A DNA stretch of 42,205 bases from Desulfosarcinaceae bacterium (GCA_030066015.1 JASJCL010000053.1:1-42205); one strand, 5' to 3'. Shown: positions 16,132 to 27,006, numbered from the stretch's first letter. Notes: generated by a model from the letters alone, not told the origin. A program made the numbers and translations.

Positions 16132-18336
16132 ATGAATCTCAAAGACTTCAAGATACGCACGAAATTGGTCCTCTTCGGCGTTGTCGCCACCGTCATTCCG
16201 CTGTTGGTCATAATGGGCACGATGCTGAAACAGAATCGCACCATTATCCGGATGGGTGAAACAGAGAGTTTGAAATTGGCTTACGCCGATCTGGATCACA
16301 TCGTTGAAAACCTCTACACTTTGGCGGAATCCCACCAGGAAGTGACCCAGAAGAACATCAACTCGGCCCTGAATGTCGCCCGGGACCTGGTCACCAAGGC
16401 CGGCGGGATCTCTTTTTCCGATGTCACCCAGGATTGGCGCGCCATCAACCAGTACAACAAGCAGGCGCGACAGGTTGCGCTACCCCAAATGCTGGTCGGC
16501 GACCAGTGGTTGGGACAGGTCGCTTCCCCTGATGCGCCCGCGCTCCTGGTGGACGAAGTGATGCAGTTGGTCGATGTGACCTGCACCATCTTTCAACGGA
16601 TGAATCCTGCCGGTGACATGCTGCGGGTGGCCACCAATGTGATCAAAAAAGATGGGCAGCGCGCCATCGGCACTTACATTCCCGCGACGAATCCCAACGG
16701 CAGCCCGAACCCGGTCGTGTCGGCCGTTCTGCAGGGGCAGACCTTCCGCGGCCGTGCCTATGTGGTCAACGCCTGGTACATTACCGCCTATGAGCCGATT
16801 TACGACGCCGCGCAGAATGTCGTCGGTGTCCTCTATGTTGGGATTCCCCAGGAAAATGTGAAAAGCCTGCGTCAGGCCATTATGGGGATGAAGATCGGAA
16901 AGACGGGCTTTGTCACGGTGTTGGACAGCTCGGGCAAGTATGTGGTCTCCCAAGATGGCCAAGCGGATGGCAAGGAGATTATGACCCAGCTGGATGCCGA
17001 CGGCACCGCCTACATCCGGGAACGCATTCAGGCCGCGACGGCCCTGTCGCCCCATGAAATCGGTCATCAGCGCTTCGGGCTTTCGGAAGCCGCGGGCGGT
17101 GGTGCCACCCTTCGCGATGCACGCTTTGTCTACTACAAACCCTGGAACTGGATCATTACGGCCGAGGCCGATACGGCAGAGTTTACGGCCGTCGCCAGCA
17201 AACTCTCAAAGGTTGGCCGCAGCAGTACCCTTACCATCCTTATGGTCGCGGTGTTCGCCCTGGCCGCCACCGCCGCGATCTGGGTCGTCGTTGCCAACAG
17301 CATCGTCAAGCCCATCGCCGACACGGCAGAGAGCCTCAAAGACATCGCCGAAGGGGAGGGCGACCTCACCAAGCGGCTGACGGTTTCGGCCAAAAACGAA
17401 TTGGGTGATCTGTCACACTGGCTCAATGTCTTCCTCGAAAAGCTCCAAGGGATCATCCGACAATTGTCAGAGAACGCCGGGTTGGTGAACCAATCCTCCG
17501 AGCAGCTCAACGGGATCGCCAACCGCCTTGCCTCCGGCACCGACGACACCTCCCAGCGCACCGAGAATCTGAATACGGCAGCCGAAGAGATGAACGCCAA
17601 CCTCACCAACGTGGCCGCGGCCATGGAGGAGTCCGCCACCAACACGTCCATGGTGGCCACCGCCGCAGAAGAGATGACGGCCACCATCAATGAGATCGCC
17701 CAGAATGCGGAGACGGCCCGTGATATCTCGGGCCGGGCGGTGGATCAGGCCAAGGGCGCCTCCGATCAGATGGCCCACCTGGGCCAGGCCGCCATGGCCA
17801 TCGGCAAGGTGACCGAGACCATCACCGAGATCTCCGAGCAGACCAACCTGCTGGCCCTCAACGCCACTATCGAAGCGGCCCGGGCGGGCGAAGCGGGCAA
17901 GGGCTTCGCCGTCGTGGCCAACGAAATCAAGGAGCTGGCCAAACAGACGGCCGGGGCCACCCTCGACATCCGGCGCCAGATCGAGGGGATCCAGACCACC
18001 ACCGAGGGAACGGTGACGAGCATCAACGAGATCACCTCCGTGATCACGCAGGTCAACGGGACTGTGGCCACCATTGCCACGGCGGTGGAGGAGCAGTCTA
18101 CGGCAACCAGCGAGATCGCCAGCAACATCAGCCAGGCCTCCCAGGGGATCCAGGAAGTCAATCAGAATGTCAGCCAGAGCAGCGCGGTCTCGGCCGAGAT
18201 CTCCGAGGAGATCGCCAGCGTCAACCAAATCACCACTGACATCGCCAACAGCGGCGGCCAACTGCGTCAGAGTGCCGGCGAACTGCAGCAGATGGCGGTG
18301 GCCCTCAACGGGATCGTGGGAGCGTTCAAATACTGA
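16132..18336 (+). CDS. Methyl-accepting chemotaxis protein with periplasmic Cache-type sensor
   Basis: The 734-residue transducer has transmembrane helix 1 at about 13-35, a large periplasmic region (about 36-360) of Cache type ([19 protein letters not shown] and [14 protein letters not shown] are typical), and transmembrane helix 2 at about 364-385. A HAMP domain follows ([26 protein letters not shown]). The signalling domain carries the hairpin tip [20 protein letters not shown] and [15 protein letters not shown] (about 566-606). It signals to CheA/CheW through the tip. No CheR-docking pentapeptide is seen at the C-terminus, which ends in GAFKY. AGGAG before ATG 16132 supports the start. 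A sigma-28 promoter precedes it and a strong terminator follows, so it is a single-gene unit. The ligand is unknown; Cache sensors usually bind small organic acids, amino acids or amines. Confidence 0.95.
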   Translation: MNLKDFKIRTKLVLFGVVATVIPLLVIMGTMLKQNRTIIRMGETESLKLAYADLDHIVENLYTLAESHQEVTQKNINSALNVARDLVTKAGGISFSDVTQDWRAINQYNKQARQVALPQMLVGDQWLGQVASPDAPALLVDEVMQLVDVTCTIFQRMNPAGDMLRVATNVIKKDGQRAIGTYIPATNPNGSPNPVVSAVLQGQTFRGRAYVVNAWYITAYEPIYDAAQNVVGVLYVGIPQENVKSLRQAIMGMKIGKTGFVTVLDSSGKYVVSQDGQADGKEIMTQLDADGTAYIRERIQAATALSPHEIGHQRFGLSEAAGGGATLRDARFVYYKPWNWIITAEADTAEFTAVASKLSKVGRSSTLTILMVAVFALAATAAIWVVVANSIVKPIADTAESLKDIAEGEGDLTKRLTVSAKNELGDLSHWLNVFLEKLQGIIRQLSENAGLVNQSSEQLNGIANRLASGTDDTSQRTENLNTAAEEMNANLTNVAAAMEESATNTSMVATAAEEMTATINEIAQNAETARDISGRAVDQAKGASDQMAHLGQAAMAIGKVTETITEISEQTNLLALNATIEAARAGEAGKGFAVVANEIKELAKQTAGATLDIRRQIEGIQTTTEGTVTSINEITSVITQVNGTVATIATAVEEQSTATSEIASNISQASQGIQEVNQNVSQSSAVSAEISEEIASVNQITTDIANSGGQLRQSAGELQQMAVALNGIVGAFKY

Positions 18337-18370
18337 TGCCCAGCGCCCGCAATGGGCGATCCAACACTCA

Positions 18371-18413
18371 ACAGAAAGGTCCGTCCCTGGGGGGCGGGCC
18401 TTTCTGTTTTTTT
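18371..18413 (+). terminator. Rho-independent terminator of the MCP gene
   Basis: CAGAAAGGTCCGTCCC pairs with GGGCGGGCCTTTCTG, with two G-U pairs in a 15-bp stem and a tight loop, followed directly by seven T residues (18407-18413). It lies 35 bp after the MCP stop codon. Confidence 0.92.
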
Positions 18414-18502
18414 GGGTGCCGTCAATCCTCCGGTCGTTGACGCCGACAACGGGAGATGCTGGCAAGGTGGATCGCGGTGCACCGCTGGGCGCTACATGCC
18501 AA

Positions 18503-18531
18503 TTGACTCCATCTGGGCTTTCTCCTATAGT
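18503..18531 (+). promoter_or_regulatory. Sigma-70 promoter of proBA
   Basis: TTGACT (18503-18508), a 17-nt spacer and TATAGT (18526-18531) match the housekeeping consensus at 10 of 12 positions. It lies about 50 bp upstream of the proB start codon and just after the MCP terminator. Confidence 0.75.
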
Positions 18532-18580
18532 GCCCCTCATTTCCTGCCGCTAGGCACCTTCATCCGGTGAGGTGGTCTCC

Positions 18581-19729
18581 ATGCCTTCGGTCAATCGCAA
18601 AAAGATGATGGCGCAGGTCAAGCGGGTGGTCGTCAAGGTGGGCTCCGGGGTTCTGACCCGCCGGAACGGTCTCAACCTCAACGTCATTGACGATCTCTCC
18701 ACGGAGATGAGCGCCCTGAGAAGCAAGGGGATCGAACTCATTTTGGTCTCTTCGGGGGCCATTGCCGGCGGTTTGCGCAAGGCGGGGCTCACCAAGCGGC
18801 CCGTTTCGGTCTCGGAGCAGCAGGCCCTGGCCGCCATGGGCCAGAGCCGCCTCATTCAGGCTTATGAGGATGCCTTCGGACGTCACGGCGGGACGGTGGC
18901 CCAACTACTCCTCACCCGCGACGACCTTACCCACCGGCGCCGCTACCTCAACGCCCGCAACACCCTCCGGACTCTGCTGGCCTGGCGCGTGATTCCCATC
19001 GTCAACGAGAACGACACCGTGGGCACGGACGAGATCAAATTCGGCGACAACGATAACCTGGCCGCCTTGGTGACGACCCTCACCGAGGCCGACCTGCTCA
19101 TCAACCTCACCGACATCGACGGCCTCTACGACAAGGACCCCCGCGAACACGCCGATGCGACCCTTATCCCGATGGTGACCAAAATCGATCGCCGCATCAC
19201 CCGCATGGCGGGCGCCATCCCCGGTTTCCTCGGAACCGGCGGCATGGGCAGCAAAATCACGGCGGCCCGCAAGGTGGCCATGGGCGGGGCACCCACCGTC
19301 ATCGCCAACGGCCTCCGGCCTCACGTGATCAAGGATATCTATGCCGGCCGCCGGGTGGGCACGCTCTTTCTCTCCAACGATGTCTCCCTCTCGCGGCGCA
19401 AGCACTGGATCGCCTTTACCAAAGCGCCCAAAGGGGAACTGACCATCGATGCCGGGGCGGAGACCGCCCTGCTGCGCAACGGCAAGAGTCTTCTGCCCAG
19501 CGGCATTCAGGCGGTGGCGGGGCGCTTCAGCATGGGGGATGCCGTGGAGTTGAAGGATGCCGCTGGGCGACGCCTGGCGGTGGGAATGGTTAACTATCAC
19601 AGTGGCGACCTGAAGAAGATCATTGGCGCCCGTACCGCCGAGATCGAGGGGCTGCTGGGCTTCAAACACGATGACGAAATCATTCACCGGGACAATATGA
19701 TTCTGGCCACCGAGCTGGAGGAGGAGTAG
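18581..19729 (+). CDS. proB: Glutamate 5-kinase
   Basis: The 382-residue enzyme has an amino-acid kinase domain (residues 1-265: [11 protein letters not shown] at 16-26, [42 protein letters not shown]) and a C-terminal PUA domain (about 285-370). It phosphorylates L-glutamate to gamma-glutamyl phosphate with ATP, the first and usually proline-inhibited step of proline synthesis. ATG 18581 is preceded by GAGGTGG; the GTG 9 nt earlier is less well placed. It is followed after 2 nt by proA, so the pair forms an operon, behind a good sigma-70 promoter. Confidence 0.97.
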   Translation: MPSVNRKKMMAQVKRVVVKVGSGVLTRRNGLNLNVIDDLSTEMSALRSKGIELILVSSGAIAGGLRKAGLTKRPVSVSEQQALAAMGQSRLIQAYEDAFGRHGGTVAQLLLTRDDLTHRRRYLNARNTLRTLLAWRVIPIVNENDTVGTDEIKFGDNDNLAALVTTLTEADLLINLTDIDGLYDKDPREHADATLIPMVTKIDRRITRMAGAIPGFLGTGGMGSKITAARKVAMGGAPTVIANGLRPHVIKDIYAGRRVGTLFLSNDVSLSRRKHWIAFTKAPKGELTIDAGAETALLRNGKSLLPSGIQAVAGRFSMGDAVELKDAAGRRLAVGMVNYHSGDLKKIIGARTAEIEGLLGFKHDDEIIHRDNMILATELEEE

Positions 19730-19731
19730 CG

Positions 19732-20988
19732 ATGGAGCTGAAATCGCAGATGAGGCGGATGGGAGTGGACGCCCGGGCGGCCGCCCGAGAGCTGCGCGGC
19801 GTCAGCAGCGACGCAAAGAACGCCGCCCTGCTGCGAATCGTTGCCGAGCTCAACACCCGCCGGGACGCGATCGTGGCCGCCAACCAGAAGGACCTTTCCG
19901 CCGCCAAGGAGAGCGGCATGGCGTCCGCCATGCTGGATCGCCTGACCCTCACCGATGCGGTCATTGACGGCATGGCCGCGGGGGTGGCTGAGGTGGCCGC
20001 CCAGGAGGACCCGGTGGGGGCGGTCACGGAGATGAAGCAGCGCCCCAACGGTCTGATGGTGGGGCGCATGCGCATTCCACTGGGGGTGATTGGTTTCATC
20101 TACGAATCGCGCCCCAACGTCACCGTGGACGCCGCCGCCCTCTGTCTGAAGTCGGGCAACGCCGTCATCCTCAAAGGCGGTTCCGAAGCCTTCCATTCCA
20201 ACCTCGTCCTGGGCGAGGTGCTCCGTTCGGCCCTGGCCGCCACAGGCTTGCCCGAAAAAGCGATTCAAGTGGTGCCGACCACTGACCGCCAGGCGGTGCG
20301 TGAACTCATCGGCCTCACGGAGTTGGTGGATCTGGCCATCCCCCGGGGCGGTGAAGGTTTGATTCGCTTTGTGGCCGAAAATGCCCGCGTGCCGGTCCTG
20401 AAGCATTACAAAGGGGTCTGCCACGTCTTTGTCGACCGCAGCGCCGATCTTGATCGTGCCGAGGAGATCTGCTTCAACGCCAAGGTTCAGCGCCCAGGTG
20501 TGTGCAACGCCATGGAGACCCTGCTGGTCCATCAGGATACCGCCGACCGCTTTCTGCCCGCGATGATCACGCGCTTTCAGCAGGCCGGAGTGGAGCTTCG
20601 CGGCTGTCCGGCGACCTGCCGCATCGCCCCCGAACTGACGCCGGCCCAGGCGTCGGATTGGCCGGCCGAATTCCTAGACCTGGTTCTGGCTGTCCGGGTG
20701 GTCCCCGATTTCCCGTCCGCCCTGGATCATATCGACACCCACGGCTCCAAGCACACCGAAGCCATTGTCACCAGCGACTACAGCCGGGCCAGACGCTTTC
20801 ATGCAGAAGTAGACGCTTCGGTGGTCCTGGTGAACGCCTCCACGCGCTTCAACGACGGCGGTCAATTGGGATTGGGCGCCGAGATCGGTATCAACACCGA
20901 CAAGCTGCATGCCTTCGGCCCCATGGGCGCCACCGAGCTGACCACCACCAAGTTCATCGTCTTTGGCGAGGGGCAGGTACGCGAATAA
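19732..20988 (+). CDS. proA: Glutamate-5-semialdehyde dehydrogenase (gamma-glutamyl phosphate reductase)
   Basis: The 418-residue protein is of normal family length, with catalytic Cys258 in [15 protein letters not shown], the cofactor-region motif VILKGGSEA and the closing motif [17 protein letters not shown]. It reduces gamma-glutamyl phosphate to glutamate-5-semialdehyde with NADPH in proline synthesis. The ribosome site GGAGGAGGAG lies within the last codons of proB and the gap is 2 nt, so translation is coupled. Confidence 0.98.
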   Translation: MELKSQMRRMGVDARAAARELRGVSSDAKNAALLRIVAELNTRRDAIVAANQKDLSAAKESGMASAMLDRLTLTDAVIDGMAAGVAEVAAQEDPVGAVTEMKQRPNGLMVGRMRIPLGVIGFIYESRPNVTVDAAALCLKSGNAVILKGGSEAFHSNLVLGEVLRSALAATGLPEKAIQVVPTTDRQAVRELIGLTELVDLAIPRGGEGLIRFVAENARVPVLKHYKGVCHVFVDRSADLDRAEEICFNAKVQRPGVCNAMETLLVHQDTADRFLPAMITRFQQAGVELRGCPATCRIAPELTPAQASDWPAEFLDLVLAVRVVPDFPSALDHIDTHGSKHTEAIVTSDYSRARRFHAEVDASVVLVNASTRFNDGGQLGLGAEIGINTDKLHAFGPMGATELTTTKFIVFGEGQVRE

Positions 20989-21020
20989 GCACGTGGCACG
21001 CCATCCCGTAATTGACCCGC

Positions 21021-21053
21021 ACGCCCGACGGAGCGCCGCGCTCAGCCGGGCGT
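21021..21053. terminator. Nested hairpin between convergent proA and the SLC13 gene
   Basis: ACGCCCG (21021-21027) pairs with CGGGCGT (21047-21053), enclosing a second stem GAGCG/CGCTC (21031-21043). There is no T-run on either strand, so intrinsic termination is not certain. The location between two convergent stop codons fits a transcription block. Confidence 0.35.
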
Positions 21054-21090
21054 CGCGCCGCCCCGGACACCTGCCCCCATTTTGCCCGCA

Positions 21091-22866
21091 TTAAAACGGC
21101 CACAATTTTGGAATCCACCAGCTGCCCCCCAGAATGATGATCAGGTTGAGGGGCATCCCCAGCTTGAAATAATCGCTGAACCGATACCCTCCCGGTCCGT
21201 ATACCAGCAGGTTGGTCTGGTAGCCGATGGGCGTGGCGAAGCAGGCGCTGGCCCCGAAGCAGACCGCCATGATGAAGGGTTTGGGATTGACGCCCAGACC
21301 GATGGCGGTGGAGACGGCGATGGGCATGAGAAGCACCGCTGTGGCGTTGTTGCTGAGGAGCTGAGTGCTGAGACTGGTGAGGACCATAAAGCTGCCCAGG
21401 ATGAAGCCGGTGGGCAGCCCTTCGAAAAACCCCAGGAAGTATTGGGCGTATAGATGGCTGGTGCCGGTTTTCTCCATGGCGGCCCCGAGGGCCAGGGTAC
21501 CGGCAATCAGCACCAGGACATTGCCTTGGAGTGAGCGGTAGGCATCGCGCATCTGCAGACAGCCGGTCACCAGCATGAGCAAAACGGCGCTCACGGCGGC
21601 CACCAGAATGTCCAGGACGCCACAGGACGCCAACAGCACCATGGCGGCAAAGATCAGTGCGGCCACGCCGGCCTTGTGACGTTTGACGATCTGTTGGTGG
21701 ACCTCCTCCACGACGATGAGATCGCCGCGGGCCCGCAGGTCGTCCATCTTCACCCAGGGGAGTGTCACCAGGAGGATATCACCGGTCCTAAGCCGCATCT
21801 CACGAAAGCTGCGCTCACCGTAGTGGGCGCCGCCGCGCTCCACGGCGATGACGTGAAAACGGTCGCTTTGGAGCAGGTCGGTGTCGGTCAGGCGATCGCC
21901 CACCAGCGCCGAGAGGGGTGGAATGACGGCTTCCACCGTGATGCGTTCCGCGGCGCCACCGGTCAGATCCATCGGTCCTGTAACATGGGGGAGGGTGGTG
22001 GAGTCGGTTTCGTAGAGCCGCAGCAGGTCGCTGGCGCCGCCCTTCACCAGGAGACGGTCGTCGGCAGCCAGGGTCATTCGATCACGGTCCGGATAATAGA
22101 CGGTTTGCCGCCGGATCACTTCGATCACTTCGATGCTGGGGTGCTGCCGGTTGAAGGCGGCGTCGGGGGTTTGGCCCACCATGGCGCTGTCCGCAGGGAT
22201 GAGCAGTTCGGCCAGATAGCGCTTGCCACCATCGCGGTTCAACTGACAGGCCGGGTTGTTGTGAGTGGGCATGAGACGGGGTGCGGCCACCAGCAAGAAG
22301 AGCAGGCCCACGACGGCCAGCGGTATTCCCAAGCGTGCCAGTTCGAACATGCCCAATGCCTGAAAACCGTAGCGGGCGCTCATGTCGCTGACCAGGATGT
22401 TGGTGGACGTACCGATAAGGGTGCAGGTTCCCGCTAAGATGGAGACATAGCTCAGGGTGATGAGGTATTGGGAGGGGCTCTCACCAAAGCGACAGCACAT
22501 ACTGATGAGCACTGGAATGAACAGGACCACTACGGGGGTGTTGTTGATGAAGGCGGAACTGACCGCTGCCGTTAACAATACCAGCAGCATGGCGCTGCGG
22601 GCGTTTCCACCGGCGACATTGACCACCTGGGTCGACAGGTACTCCACCGCCCCAGTTCGGATCAGCCCACGGCTGATGAGGAACATCGCCCCCACCGTGA
22701 TGACGGCCGGATTGGCGAAGCCGGCCACCGCTTCCGCCGGTGAGAGAATCCCGGTGATGGCCAGCAGTGCGATAATGCCGATGGCGGTGACATCCACCGG
22801 GAGCTTCTCCGAGATGAGAAAGTAGAGGGCGCCGACCAGTATCACACTGACGATCCAGATCTCCAC
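21091..22866 (-). CDS. SLC13/DASS-type permease with internal RCK_C (TrkA-C) domains
   Basis: The 591-residue membrane protein has a first membrane half (about 1-200) including the conserved AFINNTPVVVLFIPV and TLIGTSTNILV stretches, a soluble insert (about 205-365) and a second membrane half (about 390-590) with the paired motif SNNATAVLLMPIAVS and CFATPIGYQTNLLVYGPGGY. The insert holds two RCK_C-like units (ALVGDRLTDTDLLQSDRFHVIAVERGG is typical). The repeated N-N/T and G-T/Q-T-N-L motifs are the substrate/sodium sites of this superfamily. Substrates range over sulfate, dicarboxylates and other anions, and the RCK_C-containing subgroup is poorly characterised. The GTG at 22866 is preferred, with AGGAG 5 nt upstream; GTG 22872 overlaps that site. 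Confidence 0.88.
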   Translation of the reverse strand: MEIWIVSVILVGALYFLISEKLPVDVTAIGIIALLAITGILSPAEAVAGFANPAVITVGAMFLISRGLIRTGAVEYLSTQVVNVAGGNARSAMLLVLLTAAVSSAFINNTPVVVLFIPVLISMCCRFGESPSQYLITLSYVSILAGTCTLIGTSTNILVSDMSARYGFQALGMFELARLGIPLAVVGLLFLLVAAPRLMPTHNNPACQLNRDGGKRYLAELLIPADSAMVGQTPDAAFNRQHPSIEVIEVIRRQTVYYPDRDRMTLAADDRLLVKGGASDLLRLYETDSTTLPHVTGPMDLTGGAAERITVEAVIPPLSALVGDRLTDTDLLQSDRFHVIAVERGGAHYGERSFREMRLRTGDILLVTLPWVKMDDLRARGDLIVVEEVHQQIVKRHKAGVAALIFAAMVLLASCGVLDILVAAVSAVLLMLVTGCLQMRDAYRSLQGNVLVLIAGTLALGAAMEKTGTSHLYAQYFLGFFEGLPTGFILGSFMVLTSLSTQLLSNNATAVLLMPIAVSTAIGLGVNPKPFIMAVCFGASACFATPIGYQTNLLVYGPGGYRFSDYFKLGMPLNLIIILGGSWWIPKLWPF

Positions 22867-23238
22867 AGTCACTCCTCATCGCTTTGGGGGTTATCGGAGA
22901 GGGACAATTCCGCGCAGTTTTACAATGGTAAGCACCGTGGGCAAAAAACAAACCCGCCCCCCCACTTCAACCTGCCACCATTGTGGTCCGAATTTTTGCC
23001 TGCCCCCATTAAGCTCCACCCACCTGCGGTCGATACAAGATTTATCGAACTCATAAAGTCAGCTATCGGTATCTGTCTGCTTCGGATTCCGCGTTCACCT
23101 GAGATCACCTCCTCTACCTGCTGCATCGCCACCGCGTCACCAATGCGTGACCATCCGCCACTCTACCGGTTCGCTTCTTAGATAGCTGCAGCGATTTTCA
23201 ACATCTGTTTCTGTGAAACCCTATTTAAGGAGCGCCTC
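22867..23238. other. Intergenic region between divergent transporter and binding-protein genes
   Basis: About 370 bases hold no convincing gene. Pyrimidine-rich plus-strand runs (C-runs near 22950-22980) and the sequence CTGCCCCCATT near 23000 are visible; the latter also occurs at about 21070 on the other side of the permease gene. I could not identify clear promoters by eye, and no sigma-28 site is seen here despite the MCP downstream. Confidence 0.35.
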
Positions 23239-24150
23239 ATGCATCGTTTTCGTTTTTTGCCTGTCCTTTTTGTTCTGACCCTTTTTACTTGCCTGACCGC
23301 CAACAGCTTTGCGGCCGACACCGTAAAGATCGGCGTGTTGGCCAAGAATGGACCCGTCAAGGCGATGAAAAAGTGGAAGGCCACCGGCGATTATCTGACC
23401 ACCAAACTGCCCGGGAAGCGTTTTGAGATCGTGCCGCTCGATTTTGATGCCGTCAATCCGGCCATCGAAGCGGGCCAGGTGGATTTCTTCCTGGTTAACT
23501 CCTCCATGTTCGTCACCGCCAAGGTCCGCTATGGCGCCAAAGCAGTGGCCACCATGATCAACTCGCGTCAGGGACAGCCACTGAAAGCCTTCGGTGGCGT
23601 GATATTTACCCTCGATGAAAATGATGCCATCACCCAAATCGGCGATCTGCGCGGGAAGAGCTTCATGGCCGTAAAAGCCAGCTCCTTCGGCGGCTGGCAG
23701 ATGGCGTACAAGGAACTGAAGAAAGCCGGCATCGACCCCAACGCGGATTTCGCCAAAATGGAATTCGGCGGCAAGCATGACAACGTGGTTTACGCCGTCA
23801 TGAATGGGGCGGTCGAAGCCGGCACGGTGCGGACCGATACCCTCGAGCGGATGGCCGCCAGCGGGGAGATCGATATGGAGGAGTTCAAGATCATCAACAC
23901 CCAGAAACACGCCGAATTCCCCTTTGTTTGCAGCACGCCCCTCTATCCGGAATGGCCCCTCGCCAAAACGGCCCACACCGATGATGCGCTGGCCGCCGAA
24001 ATCGTGAGTGCCCTCAAGGCGATGACGGCTGATGCCGCCGCCGCGAAAGCGGCCAAGGTCGTTGGCTGGGTGGACGCGCTCGATTATGCGCCGGTTGAAA
24101 GCTTGCAGCAGGCCTTGCAGGTCGGTGCCTTTCAACTCGCCCAGAATTGA
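23239..24150 (+). CDS. PhnD-like periplasmic substrate-binding protein (phosphate/phosphite/phosphonate-binding type)
   Basis: The 303-residue protein has a signal peptide (hydrophobic core about 6-20, likely cleavage after SFA near residue 25). The mature domain matches the Phosphonate-bd fold: VKIGVLAKNGPVKAMKKW at the start, AGQVDFFLVNSSMFVTA in the middle, LRGKSFMAV and GKHDNVVYAVMNGAVEAGTVRTDTLERM towards the end. No ABC permease or ATPase is encoded nearby; instead an MCP gene follows after 73 bp. It therefore probably serves as a detached ligand receptor for chemotaxis rather than for uptake. Proteins of this fold are also used as sensor modules for oxidised sulfur or phosphorus compounds, so phosphonate should not be assumed. 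AAGGAG precedes ATG 23239. Confidence 0.88.
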   Translation: MHRFRFLPVLFVLTLFTCLTANSFAADTVKIGVLAKNGPVKAMKKWKATGDYLTTKLPGKRFEIVPLDFDAVNPAIEAGQVDFFLVNSSMFVTAKVRYGAKAVATMINSRQGQPLKAFGGVIFTLDENDAITQIGDLRGKSFMAVKASSFGGWQMAYKELKKAGIDPNADFAKMEFGGKHDNVVYAVMNGAVEAGTVRTDTLERMAASGEIDMEEFKIINTQKHAEFPFVCSTPLYPEWPLAKTAHTDDALAAEIVSALKAMTADAAAAKAAKVVGWVDALDYAPVESLQQALQVGAFQLAQN

Positions 24151-24223
24151 ACCGCTGGCGCGTTAACGTCGCACGCGACTGCCGCTCACGGGGTCGCATG
24201 CGCTGCTTCAAGGGGGGAACCGC

Positions 24224-26224
24224 ATGCAAACCTGGTTTCAGAACCTAAAAAACAGTCTGCGATTCAAGCTCCTCGCACCGCTGACGGCCATCGTCATCCT
24301 TGCCTTTGTCGCTCTTTCCCTGGTGATCCTTGCGATTCAGCAAGGTCAGCTGACGCGGCTGGGCGACCAGGTGCGCCAGAGCCTGGACGAACAGCGTGAA
24401 ATGATGGGGGCGGATCTGAAGGCGATGAACGTCCAGGTGACGAATCGCATGGCGGAGATGGCGGCATCCGCCGGGGCGCTCCTCGACCAGCACACGCGCG
24501 ACGCCCTGGATGCCGAGAAAGCCCGCCTCCAGCGCGAGATGGAGAAAAGTCTCGTCGACAGCGCCGAAAGCCTCGGCACGCTGCTGGCGCAAGTCGCCCC
24601 GAAGGCGATCCTCTCCAACAGTTACACGGACCTGGTGACCTACGTAAAATCCGCCACGGCCAATCCCGATGTGGTCTTCGCCATCTACCTGCGCCCAAAC
24701 GGGCAGGCCTACACCCGTTACCTGGATCGGTCCCATTCCAAGGTCAAGCACTTCCTCGAGACGGGAAAGGGCAGGCGAAAATATGAGAAAGTGATCGCCG
24801 CGGCGCAGCAGGACGATTCGGTCATCCTGGTGAAAAAGCCCCTGGACACCGAGGGAAAGGCCATGGGCAGCATTCTCTTGTGCATCAGCAAGGCCGCCGT
24901 TGATCAGAAGATTGCCGCCCTGACTGAGCGTTTCGACGCCCTGGTGACCTCCAACGGTGAGGCGATAACCACCACCCTGACGGAGGAATCCGAAAAGGTG
25001 ACCACTGCGATCGCTGCAGCAGTGGGGTCGCTGGAAGCCAAAAGCGGCGGCATGATTCAGTCCACCCGCGATATCATTACCCACGCCAGCGAGGCGGCCA
25101 GCAGCGACATTCAGAAAGTGCTGCTCCTGACGGGTGTGCTTTTTGCCGCCGTACTGCTGTTCTGTGTCGGTTTCTCTGCCGTAATGATGGTGATCCGGCC
25201 CATCGAGGCGGTGGCCCGCAGCCTCAAAGATATCGCCCAGGGGGAGGGGGATCTGACCATCCGGCTCGACGCCGCGCGGCGGGATGAAGTCGGCCGCCTG
25301 GCCCATTGGTTTAACGTATTTGTCGAAAAGCTTCAGCGAATTGTATCGGACGTGGCCGCCAATGCTACCACCATGGCGGACGCCAGTCAGGGACTCTCCC
25401 AGGTGTCCCAAAAGCTGTCCGGTGGCGCCACCACCATGTCCGACAAAGCGGATCATGTCACCACCGCATCGGAAGAGATGAGCGACAACATGCGATCCGT
25501 GGCCGCCGCCAGCGAGGAGGCCGCCACCAATATCAACATGGTGGCGACGGCGACGGAGGGGATGAGCGCCACGATCCACGAGACCGCCCAAAATTCAGAA
25601 ACAGCGCGGACAGTGGCGGACGATGCCGTCGCCAAGGTGACCCAAACGGCGGATAAGGTCTCTGCGCTGGGAGAAGCGGCCGCTGCCATCGGCAAGGTCA
25701 CCGAAGTCATTACAGAGATATCGGACCAGACCAATCTGCTGGCCCTGAATGCCACCATCGAAGCCGCCCGGGCCGGTGATGCCGGCAAGGGATTTGCCGT
25801 GGTGGCCAACGAGATCAAGGAGCTGGCCAGTCAGACGGCCGGTGCCACCAGTGACATTCGCACCAAGATCGAGGGAATTCAGACCTCCACCACCGAAACG
25901 GTGGCCGACATTGCGGCGGTCTCCGAGGTGATCAAAGCGGTCAACACCACCGTTTCCAGCATCGCGGCGGCCGTGGATGCGCAAAATACCACCACCAGCG
26001 AAATCGCCACCAATGTGGCCCAGGCGTCCCAGGGCATTCAGGAGGTCAGTCGGAGTATCGCCCACACCTCCTCCACCGCCGATGCGGTGGCGGGCGATAT
26101 GGGGGTGGTCAACGATGAAGCGGCCCAGATCAACAGCAACAGCGGCGTGATCGAGTCACGTTCCCAGGAACTGGCGACCCTCGCCGAAACGCTCAATCAT
26201 CTCGTGGGACAGTTTAAAGTGTAG
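24224..26224 (+). CDS. Methyl-accepting chemotaxis protein paired with the PhnD-like binding protein
   Basis: The 666-residue transducer has transmembrane helix 1 at about 18-40, a periplasmic region of about 260 residues flanked by long helical coiled segments (centre [29 protein letters not shown]), and transmembrane helix 2 at about 303-325. A HAMP domain follows, then a signalling domain with tip [20 protein letters not shown] and [15 protein letters not shown] (about 496-540). The C-terminus ends in GQFKV without a CheR-docking pentapeptide. AAGGGGGG supports ATG 24224. The gene lies 73 bp after the binding-protein gene and before a strong hairpin, so the two probably form one operon in which the binding protein delivers ligand to this receptor (inference). 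Confidence 0.93.
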   Translation: MQTWFQNLKNSLRFKLLAPLTAIVILAFVALSLVILAIQQGQLTRLGDQVRQSLDEQREMMGADLKAMNVQVTNRMAEMAASAGALLDQHTRDALDAEKARLQREMEKSLVDSAESLGTLLAQVAPKAILSNSYTDLVTYVKSATANPDVVFAIYLRPNGQAYTRYLDRSHSKVKHFLETGKGRRKYEKVIAAAQQDDSVILVKKPLDTEGKAMGSILLCISKAAVDQKIAALTERFDALVTSNGEAITTTLTEESEKVTTAIAAAVGSLEAKSGGMIQSTRDIITHASEAASSDIQKVLLLTGVLFAAVLLFCVGFSAVMMVIRPIEAVARSLKDIAQGEGDLTIRLDAARRDEVGRLAHWFNVFVEKLQRIVSDVAANATTMADASQGLSQVSQKLSGGATTMSDKADHVTTASEEMSDNMRSVAAASEEAATNINMVATATEGMSATIHETAQNSETARTVADDAVAKVTQTADKVSALGEAAAAIGKVTEVITEISDQTNLLALNATIEAARAGDAGKGFAVVANEIKELASQTAGATSDIRTKIEGIQTSTTETVADIAAVSEVIKAVNTTVSSIAAAVDAQNTTTSEIATNVAQASQGIQEVSRSIAHTSSTADAVAGDMGVVNDEAAQINSNSGVIESRSQELATLAETLNHLVGQFKV

Positions 26225-26268
26225 TCCCAGGGAGACCGTCTATTGGAAATGATCGGCAAGCCCCCATC

Positions 26269-26315
26269 CGGCCGATCCACCGGCGCCACCGCCGGTGGAT
26301 CGGCCGCTTTCGTTT
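26269..26315 (+). terminator. Perfect 17-bp hairpin after the MCP gene
   Basis: A perfect inverted repeat of 17 bp (26269-26285 with 26290-26306, loop CCAC) is followed on the plus strand by CTTTCGTTT. It lies 45 bp after the MCP stop codon and before the yigZ gene. The stem is very strong, although the T-tract is interrupted. Confidence 0.8.
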
Positions 26316-26418
26316 GACCCAGTGAGGCGCATTCGCGTATAGGGTATTGCCGAAAGAACAAGCCGCCTGCGGCCGATCTTGCCCGATGCGACTGGTGGCG
26401 GTCGATACCCTGCAACCT

Positions 26419-27006
26419 ATGATACCTGTGCGCTATTGCATTCCCTCGGAACCTGTGCGCCATGTAACCGTCATCAAGCGCAGCCGGTTCATCACCACGC
26501 TTAACCGGGCTGCCTCACCGGAGGCTGCCCGTGAGCGCATCGCCGAGGTGCGGGCAGAATTTCCCACAGCCAACCACAACTGCTTCGCATTTGTCGCGGG
26601 GCCACCGGGTGAATCTCGCCGCATTGGATGCAGCGATGACGGCGAGCCTCGGGGAACAGCGGGCAAACCGATGCTGCAGGTGCTACTGAATTGTGGCGTG
26701 GGGGAGATCGTGGCGGTGGTGACCCGCTATTTCGGTGGCACCAAACTGGGGAAGGGGGGGCTGGTCAAAGCATACACCCAGGCGGTACAATCGGCACTTT
26801 CAACACTGCCGACAACCGAGTGGCGGGAGCGGGTGTCCATCAGCATCTCCTGCAGCTATGCGACCTTACATCTTCTGCAACACCGCTGCCGTCAGTTCGA
26901 CGCCCTTATCCGTGACACCCGTTTCGGGGAGAGGGTCACAGTGACGATTGAAGTGGCGGTCCACTTGCGTGAGGCGCTGCTGGAGCATCTGCGCGTAGGT
27001 CGCTGA
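26419..27006 (+). CDS. yigZ: YigZ/IMPACT family protein
   Basis: The 195-residue protein matches the bacterial YigZ family: KRSRFITTL near the start, ANHNCFAFVAG, SDDGEPRGTAGKPML and the conserved VVTRYFGGTKLGKGGLVKAYTQA, followed by the small C-terminal DUF1949 domain. Its cellular role is not settled; the eukaryotic relative IMPACT regulates the Gcn2 pathway. ATG 26419 gives the family's normal N-terminus; the open frame extends to 26347, but neither start has a clear ribosome site. It is convergent with the response-regulator gene, with 31 bp between stops. Confidence 0.9.
   Translation: MIPVRYCIPSEPVRHVTVIKRSRFITTLNRAASPEAARERIAEVRAEFPTANHNCFAFVAGPPGESRRIGCSDDGEPRGTAGKPMLQVLLNCGVGEIVAVVTRYFGGTKLGKGGLVKAYTQAVQSALSTLPTTEWRERVSISISCSYATLHLLQHRCRQFDALIRDTRFGERVTVTIEVAVHLREALLEHLRVGR

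Noticed and set aside
17467-18540. Gly-rich minus-strand frame of 357 codons opposite the MCP
   Set aside because: Its repetitive Gly/Asp/Leu composition mirrors the Ala/Thr-rich coiled coil of the MCP on the other strand, and it would cross the MCP terminator.
21069-23015. CTGCCCCCATT present on both sides of the SLC13 permease gene, suggesting a mobile unit with direct repeats
   Set aside because: Only 11 bp of low-complexity C-rich sequence match, and there is no transposase or terminal inverted repeat.
24245-25591. Minus-strand frame of 448 codons opposite the second MCP
   Set aside because: Same pattern as above: a shadow of the coiled-coil and HAMP coding sequence.
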